A stretch of DNA of 64,000 nucleotides from Eledone cirrhosa (GCA_964016885.1 OZ024742.1:14671622-14735621), one strand, 5' to 3'. Shown: positions 9,005-19,621, counted from the stretch's first letter. A program made the numbers and translations. The notes: generated by a model not told the origin, from the letters alone.

Positions 9005-9560
9005 GATGTTAAGAAGTAAGGAAATAAAATGTACGTTAGTGACACTGAAGTCCTTGAATGCAGTTGGTCTACCAGTATAGAGTCTCTCATATTTCAACAT
9101 TGATTAAGATGGAGTGGTCATGTAGTGAGAATGGATGATGATCACATCCCTAGGCAGTTCCTGATGGTAAACGACAGGTACACAAACCAAAATTGAGGTA
9201 CAGGGATTGCAGCAAAAGCACTCTGAGGAAGATGAAAATATTGGAGAATGACTGGGAGAACCTCGCTCTCGATAGACTTTCCTGCAGGAAGCCAGTGCAT
9301 GATGGGAGGAGAGAATTTGGAAGAAACCGTGTTGAGCATGAACAGCTCAAGTGGTGTGCTCATAAGAGCCTTGAGTCTAGTTTGTCAAAGTATCTTGATT
9401 TAACCTGTAAAGAATGTGGCTGGTTATGTCTAAGTAGGGCGGGCCTTGACAGTCATCAGAGAAGCCACATACATGGAGACACTGTCAACTGTACATTGTA
9501 TGACATTTCTGTTTGTGGGGAGTAGAGTGTGCCACAGTTGGTGGACTGAAACATCATTTG
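9005..9560 (+). pseudogene. LINE-C relic: polymerase C-terminus with C2H2-like finger
   Basis: Broken + frames give LRWSGHVVRMDDDHIPRQ, then LRYRDCSKSTLRKMKI, then CKECGWLCLSRAGLDSHQRSH. This is the usual C-terminal order of one class of LINE polymerases that end in a Cys-x2-Cys ... His-x3-His finger. The finger could be mistaken for a host zinc-finger gene, but the preceding motifs place it in a retrotransposon. 5'-truncated, with several stops. Confidence 0.65.
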
Positions 9561-9881
9561 AAAGTGCACCAAAAATATCAATAACAAGACACTATGACAA
9601 GAAGTCATTTTATTTCAGCTAGAAGCAGCTACATTAACATATTGTTACGATAGAGGGAAATATTATATTTTAAAGTGATCATACTTTAATATTTATGAAA
9701 GTTGTGGCAAAGGATTTCAATATATTTTACTGATAAGATATGGAAGAAATATTTCTAAAGTAACTTTTCCCTTGTTTGTAATAGCTGTCATAGCTAATTC
9801 TGAAATAGTAAGAAAGATGAAATATTAGTATAGACAGATAAAATATTATTTTACATTATATTACATTACATTTGAAAAAGA
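9561..9881. other. AT-rich stretch with no identified feature
   Basis: About 320 bp without coding signs, hairpins or recognisable repeat ends. It ends in a run of G that is 15 long here and about 10 long in unit 2 (9882-9896). Confidence 0.6.
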
Positions 9882-9897
9882 GGGGGGGGGGGGGGGT

Positions 9898-10385
9898 ATA
9901 AATAAAGTACTAGTAACACACTGGAGTCAATTTAATCGACTTTCACCGACCCCATGACCACAAATTGTTGGCCTTGTGCCTGAACCAGAAACCATTATTG
10001 ACAACTTATATAGCAATAGTTGACAAGAACTATATACGTGTTGTATTTTCATTGGTTAATGTGTAACACTTCCAAGAGTCTCCAGCTATAAATTATATCA
10101 TCCAACCCAACAGAGAAATATTAAACAATCTGTAAAACTTGAAAACTAACTGTGATAAAATTGTGACATTTTCTCCACTAAACACCATCAACTCTACTTT
10201 GACTCTTTTACTCAGTAAGTTGACTTCTTTCCATCATATTTCTTCACCTTGGAATTTATATATTTGTTTATCTACTTATTCATTTATGTAAAATGAAATA
10301 CACACAGACACATATATACATACATACACACATACATACATGCAAACACTTTTATGCGCACTGTATACACATATACACTGCCCAT
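9898..10385 (+). repeat. ~440-bp block duplicated within the unit (partner at 3198-3640)
   Basis: Near-identical to 3198-3640, beginning in the SINE core (AATAAAGTACTAGTAACAC). It has an extra (CA/TA)-rich segment near 10303-10345. It ends in ATGT repeats against RLE LINE #2. Confidence 0.85.
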
Positions 10386-10399
10386 ACATGTATGTATGT

Positions 10400-11846
10400 A
10401 TGTATATTTGTTTCTCTCTCTCTTAATTTCGAGTACATTTTTGACCGGCCACCTTCCTGGTGGCAAGGTTGGAAAAGAAAAGAAATGTTCTTCCGGTTTT
10501 GTAATTTCACAAATTTTTTATTAATAGAGAGAGAGTGGTTTCTAACATAGTTACAAGACTCTTTCATTGGAATTTACACATCAACTAGGTAGATATGTCT
10601 GCATGTCTGCATGCATGTGTGTGCAGGTATGGATGTTATTGTATATGTGGATGTGTATGTTTTGAGTTGCATGTGTGCATGTGTATATGCTTTGCATCTG
10701 TACATGTGTATATGCAGTTATTAGATGCAACATTTTTGGAATGTTTTACATATTTTTACAGTTCCATTAATGGATTGTACTTGTAATTTCCTAACTAGTT
10801 GTGTTCTTTCTGTTCCCGTGAAGCCTAGCTTCTCAAGATTTGTATTGGAGCAGTTACTAACATACCCCAGTGCCCCAATAATCACAGGCATAAATCTGAA
10901 GGTGTAATCAGGGTGGAGTATCTGCAGATTTCTCATCAGTTATGCATAAATATTCTCCTTTTCACTAATCTTTGATATTATATTGGCATCTGCTAGGCAG
11001 CTAATTTCCAGTACTGTGCATGCCTTCTTTTCCCTGTCCCATATCATAATATCTGGTCTGTTATGCCTGCATTTTATTTGGGTTTTTATTGGAACATTCC
11101 ACCAGTACTCTTTCATATTATGTACATGGATGTCTTCCACATTGCTGTAGCTTTTAATGTGTTTATTATCAGGGCTATCTTTTTTTTTATGGATTGCATT
11201 GTCCAGTGTTTTGGCCACTACATCATGCCTCATAGGTTGATAGTACCGCGATGACATCTTTGGACAGCTGCTGATGACATGAGTGATATCTTCGATGTCA
11301 GTTCTGCAGAGTCTGCACTTGTTATCACATCTAGGTGTTTTGCCTGCATCCCTATCTCTTTTCAGGTATTTTGTGTTAATTTCCTGTTCTTGGATTGCAA
11401 AAGCGCATCCTTCAAAGTGGGAGCCAATATAGCGGTTGTTGGTCCAAGATAGACTACTTTCCTTAACTATATTACTCTCACTCTGGAGATTCCTGGTAAC
11501 ATATGCATGCATGATTTTTTGCTGATAAGCATGCAGTTTTTCATCCATGGATTCACTGCGATACTGCTGAGCGACTTCCCTGGGTGTGAGTTTTTGATTA
11601 TCACACAGGGAATATCTCTCGAGGAGTTCCTTCCCGACTCTCATGATCTTATCTGTTTCATGCAGATAGACTTGCTTGAGAGACGGGCTCCTACGCTTCG
11701 AGGTTCGTAGATGTTGTCGGAGGGATATGATGCGACATTCAAATGCTGTCTGGACTGATGTTAGGCCTCTGCCTCCCTGTTTATGTTTCAAGTAAAGGCG
11801 GTTTATGTCACTGTTGATGTCACTGCTTTCTTCTCCCTGTCCCATA
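10400..11846 (-). pseudogene. RLE LINE #2: zinc finger, restriction-like endonuclease, 3' UTR
   Basis: The best-preserved member of its family. On the minus strand 11872-10940 is open for ~300 codons: HKQGGRGLTSVQ, then CRLCRTDIEDITHVISSC (CCHC finger), KEYWWNVPIKT, HNRPDIMIWDREKKACT and VLEISCLADANI (endonuclease). One in-frame stop near 10937 separates this from RNLQILHPDYTFRFMPVIIG (10936-10721). The 3' UTR (to ~10400) contains ttgaccggccacct on the + strand, as in RLE LINE #1. Both ends abut ATGT repeats. It lacks the polymerase domain, so it is a 5'-truncated insertion. Confidence 0.82.
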
Positions 11847-11908
11847 TCATATGTATGTATGAATGTATGCATGTATGTATGATATATGTATTCATGTATG
11901 CAAGAAGG

Positions 11909-12058
<150 letters not shown>

Positions 12059-12059
12059 A

Positions 12060-12870
12060 CCAGTCTGTTCAGTAGGACTTTCCGCCCGGGACCTATGGAC
12101 AACTTCCAGAGGTCCCTGGCCTGGCATCCTACCGAGGACCTCTACCCGTTCGAGATAAGATCTACAGGCACGGACACCCCAGCAGGGATCCTTCCAAGAG
12201 GACGTGTACAAGATGCACGCAGGACATTGAAACAGTCCTGCACGCAATTCTACACTGCCCGGGCATAACCGACCTGTGGAACTATGCAGAACAACTGCTG
12301 TCGCGTATGGGACAAATCCAGTTGACTGCCGAGTCCATAGTAAGGATCAAAGCGCCAGCCTCTTTCAAAAACAAAAGAGAGGCGGTTTTCCTCTGTACGG
12401 TGGCTATGGTGAAAGAAGTTATATGGCGGACGAGGTTGAGAGGACTGAGGACAGATGCCTTTCTCTCCGGACAACAATTGATTCCCTTCTTTAAGTATCA
12501 TTTTAGAAGGAGAATCAGAGTGGAGAGAGAGAGGCACTGCACCCCAGTAAATTTACTGAAAGGTGGGTGAATGAAGCGAAAATGGCCCGAGTGATTGGGC
12601 CTTCTCTGATTATAAGCCTGTAGGTTGAGGAAGAGAGCAAAAGGAAGAAGGGAGCACTTGCACAACACGCTCCTGAAGTTGAGGGTTGTTCTATCGACGG
12701 GGTATTAAACAACCCATTTGTGGCGCCTCTCCCCTATTGGGGATTTCGATTGTTATAATTGTTTGTTTCATATTTTTACACGATTGTATGTAAAATGCCC
12801 GGCATGTCTTTGTTTTGTCCCCTTTTCTTGTGCGCCCTTGAGGCTAATAAAGAAATATATCTATATTGTA
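12060..12870 (+). pseudogene. Tx1-like LINE relic: ORF2 C-terminus and 3' UTR
   Basis: Frames with indels give RPGPMDNFQRSLAW, then CTRCTQDIETVLHAILHCPG-like sequence and ISRIKAPASFKNKREAVF-like sequence. They correspond to the C-terminal Cys-x2-Cys ... His ... Cys zinc-binding end of the full LINE at 20957-27240. The 3' UTR has ctcccctattggggat and ends ggctaataaagaaatatat. It is 5'-truncated and begins against the TCTA tract. Confidence 0.75.
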
Positions 12871-12904
12871 TATAGTTTATTGTTATCCATTATTATTGTT
12901 AAAT

Positions 12905-13110
12905 ATAGTGGTGAAGTGGATTGGCAGTATCGGTAGAGAGTCGGACGCCATGCTTTGAAGCATAGAGTTACGTCCCTTTACGGACTGAGTTCAAATCCCG
13001 CCGAGGTTAACTTTGCCTTTCATCCTTACGGGGTCGATAAAATAAAGTACCAGTAATGTACTGAGTAATTGCTGGCCTTGTGCCAAATGTAGAAACAACT
13101 ATTATTGTTA
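12905..13110 (+). mobile_element. Full-length tRNA-derived SINE (cephalopod type)
   Basis: The most complete copy in the unit on this strand: box A-like TGGCAGTATCGG (12922-12933), box B-like GTTCAAATCCC (~12989-12999), then the conserved tail CTTTCATCCTTACGGGGTCG, GATAAAATAAAGTACCAGTA and TGCTGGCCTTGTGCC, ending GTAGAAACAACTATTATTG. The tRNA half plus conserved tail is the layout of octopus and squid SINEs. Confidence 0.85.
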
Positions 13111-13112
13111 AA

Positions 13113-13206
13113 GATTTTTATGTAAAAACCCCGCCGTCACATCTTGTAATGTCCCATTTTTGTACGCCCTTGTGGCAAATAAAGAAACCTATCTATCTAT
13201 CTATCT
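13113..13206 (+). repeat. Tx1-like LINE 3'-UTR end with CTAT tail
   Basis: Short fragment ending gtggcaaataaagaaac followed by (CTAT)n. It matches in form the 3' ends of the elements at 12870 and 27240 (ggYtAATAAAGAAA plus simple repeat). Confidence 0.5.
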
Positions 13207-13442
13207 GTCCACACACACTAACATGCACTACCAGACCTATACATACATTATATATGTTTATTTTGATATAGAAAAACCTGGAATGTGGCTCCAACTCTAT
13301 TGTTGATTCTGATCTCTGTCATGTAATCGTAAACATACTTAAACATAACCTCCTGTTTACTTTTCATATGACAAACATATAGCTTTTCTATTGCCTTCTA
13401 TTCTTCTTTCATAAATAACATTCTATGTATGTAACTATGTAT

Positions 13443-13732
13443 GTTCTTCTGGTTTTATAATTTCACAAATTTTTGCCAATAGAGAGAGAGTCGGTTTCTA
13501 ACATAGACACAAGACTCTCTCATTGGAATTTACACAATATCAACTAGGTAGATTATGTATCCATGCATGCATGTGTCGATATGGATTTTATTGTATGTAT
13601 GGATGTGTATGTTTTGAGGTGTATGTGTGCATGTGTATATGCTTTGTATCTGTACATGTGTATATGCAGTTATTAGATGCAACATTTTAGGAATGTTTTA
13701 CATATTTTTACTGTTCCATTAATGGATTAATC
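13443..13732 (-). pseudogene. RLE LINE #3, 3' UTR and C-terminal end (left half)
   Basis: Closely matches 10485-10775 of RLE LINE #2 (ttcttctggttttataattt ... attagatgcaacatttt). It is cut at about 13732 by insertion of LINE-A and resumes at 16118. It ends against a short ATGT repeat. Confidence 0.8.
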
Positions 13733-14035
13733 ATCATCATCATCATCACCTTTTTACGTCCGTTCTTCCATGCTAGCATGGGTTAGACGGGTTGTCCTGT
13801 TGTGGGCAGTGTCTGGTCGGCTGATCATGCCTTGCTCATACAGGAACTGATTTGGCTTGATTTCTACAGCTGGATGCCCTTCCTAACACCAACTTTATTT
13901 ACAGTGAGTGCTGGGTGCTTTTTTTCCGTGGCGCCTCCACGTCCACTTTACAGTGTGGGCTGGGTGCTTTTTTGCCGTGGCACCACCTCAACCACTTTGC
14001 AGTGGGAGGGTGTGGGGGCATATTGTCTATATGCT

Positions 14036-14485
14036 TCAGCTTGTACCCATGGGAGGTCGGGTACTCTGTATTACTGCGTGACTCCAGAGGTCACGGTCGT
14101 GTGTCATCGCCTTTGAGAGGTGTAATTGTGTAAGGTCGGCTTTTATCACCTCATCCCAGGTCTTCTTGGGTCTCCCCACTCCGCGGTTTCCATTGACTTC
14201 TAGTGCTCTGCACCTTTTTATGCAGCTGTCATCCTTCATACGCATCACATGTCCATACCAACGCAACCGCCTCTCCTGCACACAGCATTTAATTCCTCTT
14301 ATGCTCAGTCTCTCTCTCAATTCATTTATGCTTTGCCGTTCGCGTATATTACTATTACACATCCATCGGAGCATGCAGGCTTCGTTTCTCTCTAATCTAC
14401 GTAAGTGTTCCACCTTTAGTGCCCAGGTCTCACTACCATGTAACATTGCTGTTCGGATACACGCATCATACAGTCTGCCTTTCAT
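14036..14485 (-). pseudogene. LINE-A polymerase C-terminal region
   Basis: 149 open codons with LYDACIRTAMLHGSETWAL, RERLSIRGIKCCVQERR, LRWYGHVMRMKDDSCIK and GVGRPKKTWDEVIKADL. This thumb-and-tail region is shared by many LINE polymerases and precedes the 3' UTR. The LINE fragment at 28054-28749 carries the same motifs. Confidence 0.8.
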
Positions 14486-14885
14486 TTTGAGGGAGAAGCC
14501 TTTTGCAGCTAGCAGTGGCAGTAGTTCCCTGAACTTCTTCCATTCCGTTCTTACCCTAGTTATTGTACTTTCTGAACACCCACCTCCGCTGCTAATTCGG
14601 TCACCTAGGTAGCAGAAGCTGTCTACTGTTTCTACAGAGCCCTCCCAGAGATTGGTGGTACTTGTTTCCTGTGGCTGTTTGCTGCTTGCTGTCCCAGCAC
14701 AGCTGCTACATGTGAAGCCTACATTCTTAATTAAGCTTCCTGAGATCCCGCTACATCTCTTGTGTACCCATTGTTTGTATTTGGGGCAGAGAATGGAGTT
14801 CCTACCTACCCCTTTCCTACATACTGAGCAATGCCATTTCCCTGAGGGGATCTAGGTTCTGTTTTCTCCTCTACTTACAAGGACC

Positions 14886-15179
14886 TTAGTCTTTGTCATG
14901 TTGACTTTGAGACCCTTTCTTTCTAGTCCAAGTTTGGAATTTCTTCTCTAGTTCTACCATAGATTCAGTTATAAGTGCGAGGTCATCTGCATACAGGAGT
15001 TGCCATGGGCATACGGTCTTAAACTCCTCCGTTATTGACTGCAGGACTATGATGAACAGGAGAGGGCTAAGAACAGAGCCCTGGTGGACACCAACCTGTA
15101 CGCTAAATTCCTCGCTATACTCATTGCTAATCCTAACTTTGCTGACTGCTCCCCTATACATGGCTTGTACAGCTTTCAC
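14886..15179 (-). pseudogene. LINE-A reverse-transcriptase catalytic core (YADD)
   Basis: Contains AVQAMYRGAVSKVRI, GVHQGSVLSPLLFIIVL and LYADDLALITES. The YADD box (codons at 14982-14993) supplies the two catalytic aspartates. Upstream, between 15180 and 15386, the LYLAIVDLEKAFDRVP palm motif is readable but in a frame broken by stops. Confidence 0.85.
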
Positions 15180-15386
15180 AAGCCATTCATCTACTCCTAG
15201 TTTTCTAAAAACCCACCAGATTATAGCACGTGGAACTCTGTCAAAGGCTTTCTCGAGATCGACGATTGCCAGGTAGAGTGGCTTACTTTTAGCTAGTTAC
15301 TTTTCCTGTAACTGCCTCACAAGGAAGAGGGCATCAGTGGTGCCTCTTCCTGGTACAAACTCAAATTGCATCTCATCTAGTTTCAC

Positions 15387-16103
15387 TCAGTCCCTAATCA
15401 ACTGTGCTATAACTCTTTCTGTTACTTTCATGACCTGGTCCATCAGCTTTATACCTCTATAGTTTCCTCTATCTAGTGCATCACCTTTACCTTTGTAGCA
15501 GTTGACAATGATGCTACTGCACCAATCTTTTGGTATGACACCTTCTAGTATTACCTGGTTAACAATACGTGTGGTTATAGTGTGACCTACAGAGCCAGAT
15601 GCCTTCAGCATCTCGGCAGCTATACCCGATGGACCGGTTGCCTTCCCCAGCTTCATATCTTTGATTGCCTTACTTACTACGCTGCTGCTGACTTGTACTG
15701 CTGGCCCCTCTATAGGGTCTACTTGGGGTAGGGTCTCTTCTTCCCATGCATTCTCCTCATTTAGTAATCTATCATAATGACTCTTCCATGCATCTTTCTT
15801 CTCAGCACTTGTGAGGGCAAGCTCACCTTTATCATTCCGGATACACTTCTCTCCAATGACATCACAATTCTCACTGACACACTGCCTCGCAATCTTGAAC
15901 ACCTCCTGTTTCTGGTCCTCACGTTGCAAAACATGCTTGAATTTTCTATCCTCTGCTTCCCTCCTAGCTAAGTATACTTGTCGCCTAGCTTCCCTCTTCG
16001 TCTCTATGTAATGTACCCTGCTTCCCTCGTTCTTCCATTCTTTCCATGCATGTCTCTTGGCCTTAACTGCCTCATCTACCTTAGTGTTCCACCACCAAGT
16101 CAC
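15387..16103 (-). pseudogene. LINE-A polymerase N-terminal part (linker and RT fingers)
   Basis: 238 open codons: a basic, charged linker (KAKRHAWKEWK; REARRQVYLARREAEDRKF), then IKDMKLGKATGPSGIAAEML, VNCYKGKGDALDRGNYRGI and KLMDQVMKVTERVIAQL, the first RT motifs. It ends at a stop two codons before VKLDEMQFEF. The endonuclease that should precede it is absent, hence the 5' truncation. Confidence 0.8.
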
Positions 16104-16117
16104 TCTCCTCCTGCTTG

Positions 16118-16216
16118 TGGTCTTGTACTTGTAATTTCCTAACTAGCTGTGTTCTTTCTGTTTCTGTGAAGCCCAGCTTCCACCACTGTTTCTGTGAAGC
16201 CCAGCTTCTCAAGATT
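16118..16216 (-). pseudogene. RLE LINE #3, right half
   Basis: Continuation of 13443-13732 past the LINE-A insertion. A 24-bp piece (tgtttctgtgaagcccagct...) is duplicated in tandem. The 5' end abuts ATGT repeats, as in RLE LINE #2. Confidence 0.75.
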
Positions 16217-16265
16217 GTATGTATGTATGCATGTATGTATGTATTTATGTATGTATTGATGTATG

Positions 16266-16862
16266 TCAGGTCACCAGTTGGTGCTACTGGTAACATGTAT
16301 CCCAGTACAACCTGTCCCATAGTCGGGTCGTTGGCGACTAAACTGGCAACCCCACCAAGGTTTCTTGGTGAGGAGGGTGACTTTGGACATCCTGCAGGAC
16401 TAAAAACAAAACCTGTCAAAGGGTAAAGGAGCTCTTAAGAGTCAATGGCCATCCAAAATCACCGGGAGAGATGACCCCTTAGCCTTTGTCAATGCAGAAT
16501 TCTAGGAGAAGGAAAACTCTGATATAATACCTGCAACCCTGATGGTATCCAATGATGTTGACTTGTTCTTCTTTTTGGTAAATATCATCTTTGTTAAGAG
16601 AGTGGAACTGGCTTTGTGCAGTGCCTTTGCTCACTATAAAAGCTTCACGGCACAGGCATTGCTTTCTATCTGGAGATCTTTCTGCACTTGGTACCATGGG
16701 CCCAGCACTATGTGTCAGTAATTGTCACAAGTGTAGTGTTTGTACCAGAATTTTCAAGTCGCTGGCTGGACTAAAAAGTTACACTCGTTCAGCGCTTCGG
16801 TAGGGGTTCTCCTACATGGATATAAAGTAGTGGCCGTACTCGAGAACGAGTTGGCAGCCAAC
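16266..16862 (+). mobile_element. ATGT-tailed retroelement, copy 2
   Basis: Starts after an ATGT-rich tract with ggtcaccagttggtgctact, passes through aggagaaggaaaactctgat, and near its end encodes CHKCSVCTRIFKSLAGLKS, a Cys-x2-Cys half-finger like those closing some LINE polymerases. It ends with the palindrome ACTCGAGAACGAGT (16838-16851), then gcagcca and an ATGT tail. Confidence 0.6.
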
Positions 16863-16890
16863 ATGTATGTATGTATGTATGTATGTATGT
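16863..16890 (+). repeat. (ATGT)n tail
   Basis: Short ATGT run between two tandem copies of the ATGT-tailed element. It is the tail of the left one and the left flank of the right one. Confidence 0.9.
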
Positions 16891-17410
16891 TATGTCAGGT
16901 CACTCTTGAGTGCTACTGGTAACATGTAACCCAGTACAATCTGTCACATGGTCGGGTCGTCGGCAACTAAACCGGCAACCCCACCAAGTTTACTTGGTGA
17001 GGAGGGTGATTTTGGACACCCTGCAGTACAAAAAACAAAACCTGACAAAGGGCGGAAGAACTCATAAGAGTCAACGGCCATCCGAAAGTGTGTAAATATG
17101 TATATACACATGTACCGCGCGGTTAAACCACTGGGAGTGAAGGACCCCTAGCCTTTGTCAGGGCATTCTTCTAGGAGAAGGCAACTCAGGAAACTGGGAT
17201 AACTCCGATATAAAACCTGCGGCTCAGTAGTTACCGATGATGTTGATCTTTTATTCTTTTCGGGTTATAGCTACTGTCGCTCAGAGAGTGGGATTGGCTC
17301 ATTGCACAGTCTTTCTTCACTTTAAAAAATATCTTCACGCACAGGCATTGCACGATAGAATTAATTAATAATGGTATATCATGCAATGGCCATACTCGAA
17401 TACGAGGAGG
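16891..17410 (+). mobile_element. ATGT-tailed retroelement, copy 3
   Basis: Nearly the same sequence as the copy at 3660 (tcttgagtgctactggtaac; gcggaagaactcataagagt; ctcagagagtgggattggct). It ends catACTCGAATACGAG at about 17394-17406 without an immediate ATGT tail. A 26-bp segment (cattttagatcattggctgg...) is repeated just after it. Confidence 0.6.
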
Positions 17411-17847
17411 CAGCCATTTTAGATCATTGGCTGGCAAGACATTTTAGATCATTGGCTGGCGAAAAAGCCACATTCGATTGCAGCACCGTTAATTGTTATT
17501 GTGTTTATGTGTGTGTGTTTGTGTGTGTATGTGTATATGTATATATAGATATGTATATGTGTGTGTGTATATATATATATATTTTTTTTTATTATTATTA
17601 TTATTATTATTGTCGTTATGTTTTTTTTTTTCGTTTTTTTTTTCGTGCAATGGCTATACTCGATAACGAGGGGGAAGCCATCATGTATGATGTATGTATG
17701 TATGATGTATGTATGTATACATGTATGTATGATGTATGTATGTATGATGTATGTATGTATACATGTATGTATGATGTATGTATGATGTATGTATACATGT
17801 ATGTATGATGTATGTATGTATATGTATGTATATATGTATGTATCTCT
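17411..17847 (+). repeat. Microsatellite cluster (GT, TA, ATT, T-rich, ATGT/ATGATGT) with a 3' end of an ATGT-tailed element
   Basis: GT- and TA-rich DNA, an ATT run, then long T runs. At 17641-17690 comes the terminal piece gcaatggctATACTCGATAA with its inverted repeat and a tail of mixed ATGT/ATGATGT/ATAC units about 160 bp long. Any open frame through here (Tyr/Val/Cys/Met repeats) is only microsatellite translation. Confidence 0.85.
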
Positions 17848-18258
17848 AGGAGAGATGACCCCTTAGCCTTTGTCAAGGCAGAATTCTAGGAGAAGGAAAA
17901 CTCTGATATAGCACCTGCAACCCTGATGGTATCCAATGATGTTGACTTGTTCTTCTTTTTGGTAAATATCATCTTGGTTAAGAGAGTGGGACTGGCTTTG
18001 TGCAGTGCCTTTGCTCACTATAAAAGCTTCACGGCACAGGCATTGCTTTATATCTTGAGATCTCTCTGCACTTGTCGTCACATGGTACCATGGGCTCAGC
18101 ACTATGTGTCAATAATTGTCACAAGTGTAGTGTTTGTACCAGAGTTTTCAAGTCGCTGGCTGGACTAAAAAGTCACACTCGTTCAGCGCCAATGTAGGGT
18201 TTCTCCTACATGGATATAAAGTAGTGGCCGTACTCGAAAACGAGTTGGCAGCCACCAT
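17848..18258 (+). mobile_element. ATGT-tailed retroelement, copy 4
   Basis: 5'-shortened copy starting aggagagatgaccccttagc. It shares ctgcaaccctgatggtatcc with copy 2 and the terminal palindrome ACTCGAAAACGAGT (18232-18245), followed by gcagccacc and an ATGT/ATAT tail (18259-18303). Confidence 0.6.
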
Positions 18259-18303
18259 ATATGTATGTATATATGCATATATGTATGTATATATGCATGT
18301 ATG

Positions 18304-18720
18304 CAATGGAGGTAGATGACATACCCATTTAATCATGCCTGGTTTTATATTCTGTAAGAGCAAGGACTGAGCAACTGGCAAAATTGTGCTCAATGCTCTC
18401 AAATTTGTCATCAAAGTCTGCACTGTGTGTCTCCCCCATTGTACAAGACATTAGCTTGAGAGTTTCAAGTGAGGGGACTCTAATGTTGAACCATTTGGAC
18501 ATATCCTTCTGTTTCAGCTTCCAAACCAGTGTTATACAGCCACTGATGGCTTCTTATCATATCTATCATACATCAGCTGCCCCAGAACCATTGTTTTAGA
18601 GATCTCTACAATGACAGGATCCTATGGAAACCTCAGCCATTACAACCATGACCATCCCTTTGTTTTAGAGATCTCTACAACCACAGAATCCTAAGGAGAC
18701 CTCATTATGTTTGTTACTAC
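18304..18720 (-). pseudogene. RLE LINE #4 fragment (finger-end region)
   Basis: The minus strand gives KWFNIRVPSLETLKLMSC, then DDKFESIEHNFASCSVLAL and TEYKTRHD. The Cys followed by TEY(K/L)xRHD is the end of the CCHC finger in RLE-type LINEs (compare TEYLNRHDRAAQYIHW in the element at 52767). Stops interrupt it. The left part before 18320 is unique. Confidence 0.5.
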
Positions 18721-18944
18721 AATATATTTAGAATATCAACATGTGTATATTGGGGAAATATGAAATTTGAAATATGTATGTCCCATCTAAAATGACCATA
18801 ATAATAGTTACTTATTATTACTTACTATAATAGTTGAGAATATCAGGTAAAGTACCGCTAGAGAGGATAAAAAAAGGACAGTGTCACCTCCAAGGAAACA
18901 AATGTCAGATGAAGGTCACTTTACCCAATATTCTAAACTATTAT

Positions 18945-19207
18945 AGTCCATCTCGAGACTGGAGACTCATCAGGCCGGTACTTATCCCAGTTTCTGTGAC
19001 ATGAAGCAACTGAGAGTACAACATTCCCCTGGACAGGATACTAGACCATCACAGGGTTAAACTCCCAGTACTCATTTTCAGCTGAGTGTACTGGAGCTAC
19101 GTGAAATGAAGTGTTTTACTCAAGAACACAACACACAACCCAGGAATTGAACCCACAACATTATAATTGTAAGTCCAACACCCTTACCACAAGGCTATGT
19201 GCCTCCA
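18945..19207 (-). mobile_element. tRNA-derived SINE, second family, longer copy
   Basis: Minus-strand counterpart of 2148-2390. Box A complement ccacaaggcta is at 19187-19197 and box B complement ggaattgaacc at 19143-19153. The tail extends through ctgagagtacaacattcccc to about 18945. It lies about 110 bp upstream of the candidate exon 2. Confidence 0.8.
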
Positions 19208-19314
19208 CTATTCATTTATAATGATTAACTATTATTATGGTCATTTTTGTTGGGACACATATATTTATATTGTTTCCCTTAATCTTTATTGATAATGTTT
19301 TTATTTCTGTTTAG

Positions 19315-19510
19315 ATACAACCATCAAAAAAGTAATCATGTGGTATATTTTATTGTCAATGTTGTTGTTGGCTGGCTCAGTGGAACTTGGCTCAGTACCA
19401 GAGAAAAGATGTTCGCTTGATTTGGGAGCATGTAAAACTGACATTACTTGCCTTAATGATTGGTTTTATTGTAAATGCAGCCCATTTTCTAAGCCAGAAG
19501 GATTTTGTTT
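19315..19510 (+). CDS. Exon 2 of candidate secreted cysteine-rich peptide gene (signal peptide plus six Cys)
   Basis: The acceptor tttttatttctgtttag ends at 19314. The start codon is ATG at 19338, with A at -3. The 57 complete codons open with MWYILLSMLLLAGSVELGSV, a good signal peptide, followed by a mature part with cysteines at residues 25, 32, 38, 45, 47 and 57. A GTACGT donor begins at 19511 and leaves two bases of a split codon. The 43-nt exon at 32169 supplies the third base and stays open, adding Cys at 70 and 71. The terminal exon at 34064 supplies the stop, giving about 73 residues in total. The spacing C-x6-C-x5-C-x6-C-x-C-x9-C-x12-CC was not matched to a family. It looks like a small secreted disulfide-rich peptide; role unknown. 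An untranslated exon upstream is expected. Confidence 0.5.
19338..19397 (+). other. Predicted signal peptide of the exon 2 product
   Basis: Hydrophobic core ILLSMLLLAG with a short N-terminus and small residues near position 18-20. The mature peptide probably starts around VPEKRC. Seen directly in the sequence; cleavage is inferred. Confidence 0.5.
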
Positions 19511-19597
19511 GTACGTATTCCTATATGAGACATTCTAAGTGAGACCTTTTTCAAAATAACAGAGGGTATATAGCTACAGAGACACTCTATCTCTCAA

Positions 19598-19621
19598 ACA
19601 CACACACACACACACACACAG
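19598..19621 (+). repeat. (CA)n microsatellite
   Basis: Short CA repeat in the intron after candidate exon 2. Confidence 0.9.

Larger units (their letters stand above)
13733..16117 (-). mobile_element. LINE-A: GAT-tailed non-LTR retrotransposon, 5'-truncated, inserted in RLE LINE #3
   Basis: On the minus strand the element runs from the RT N-terminal region to a 3' UTR and a (GAT)n tail (ATC repeats at 13733-13748). Removing it joins taatggatt to gtacttgtaa, exactly as in RLE LINE #2, so the host site is known. No target duplication longer than 2 bp is apparent. Coding parts are split by a stop after LIRD (~15386) and by frame changes. The clade is uncertain. Confidence 0.85.

Noticed and set aside
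9400..9525. Host C2H2 zinc-finger gene
   Set aside because: Only one finger, preceded by LRWSGHVVRM and LRYRDCSKSTL, which are LINE polymerase C-terminal motifs; stops occur upstream.
12922..12999. Functional tRNA gene
   Set aside because: A and B boxes are present but no acceptor or anticodon stem can be formed, and a SINE tail follows.
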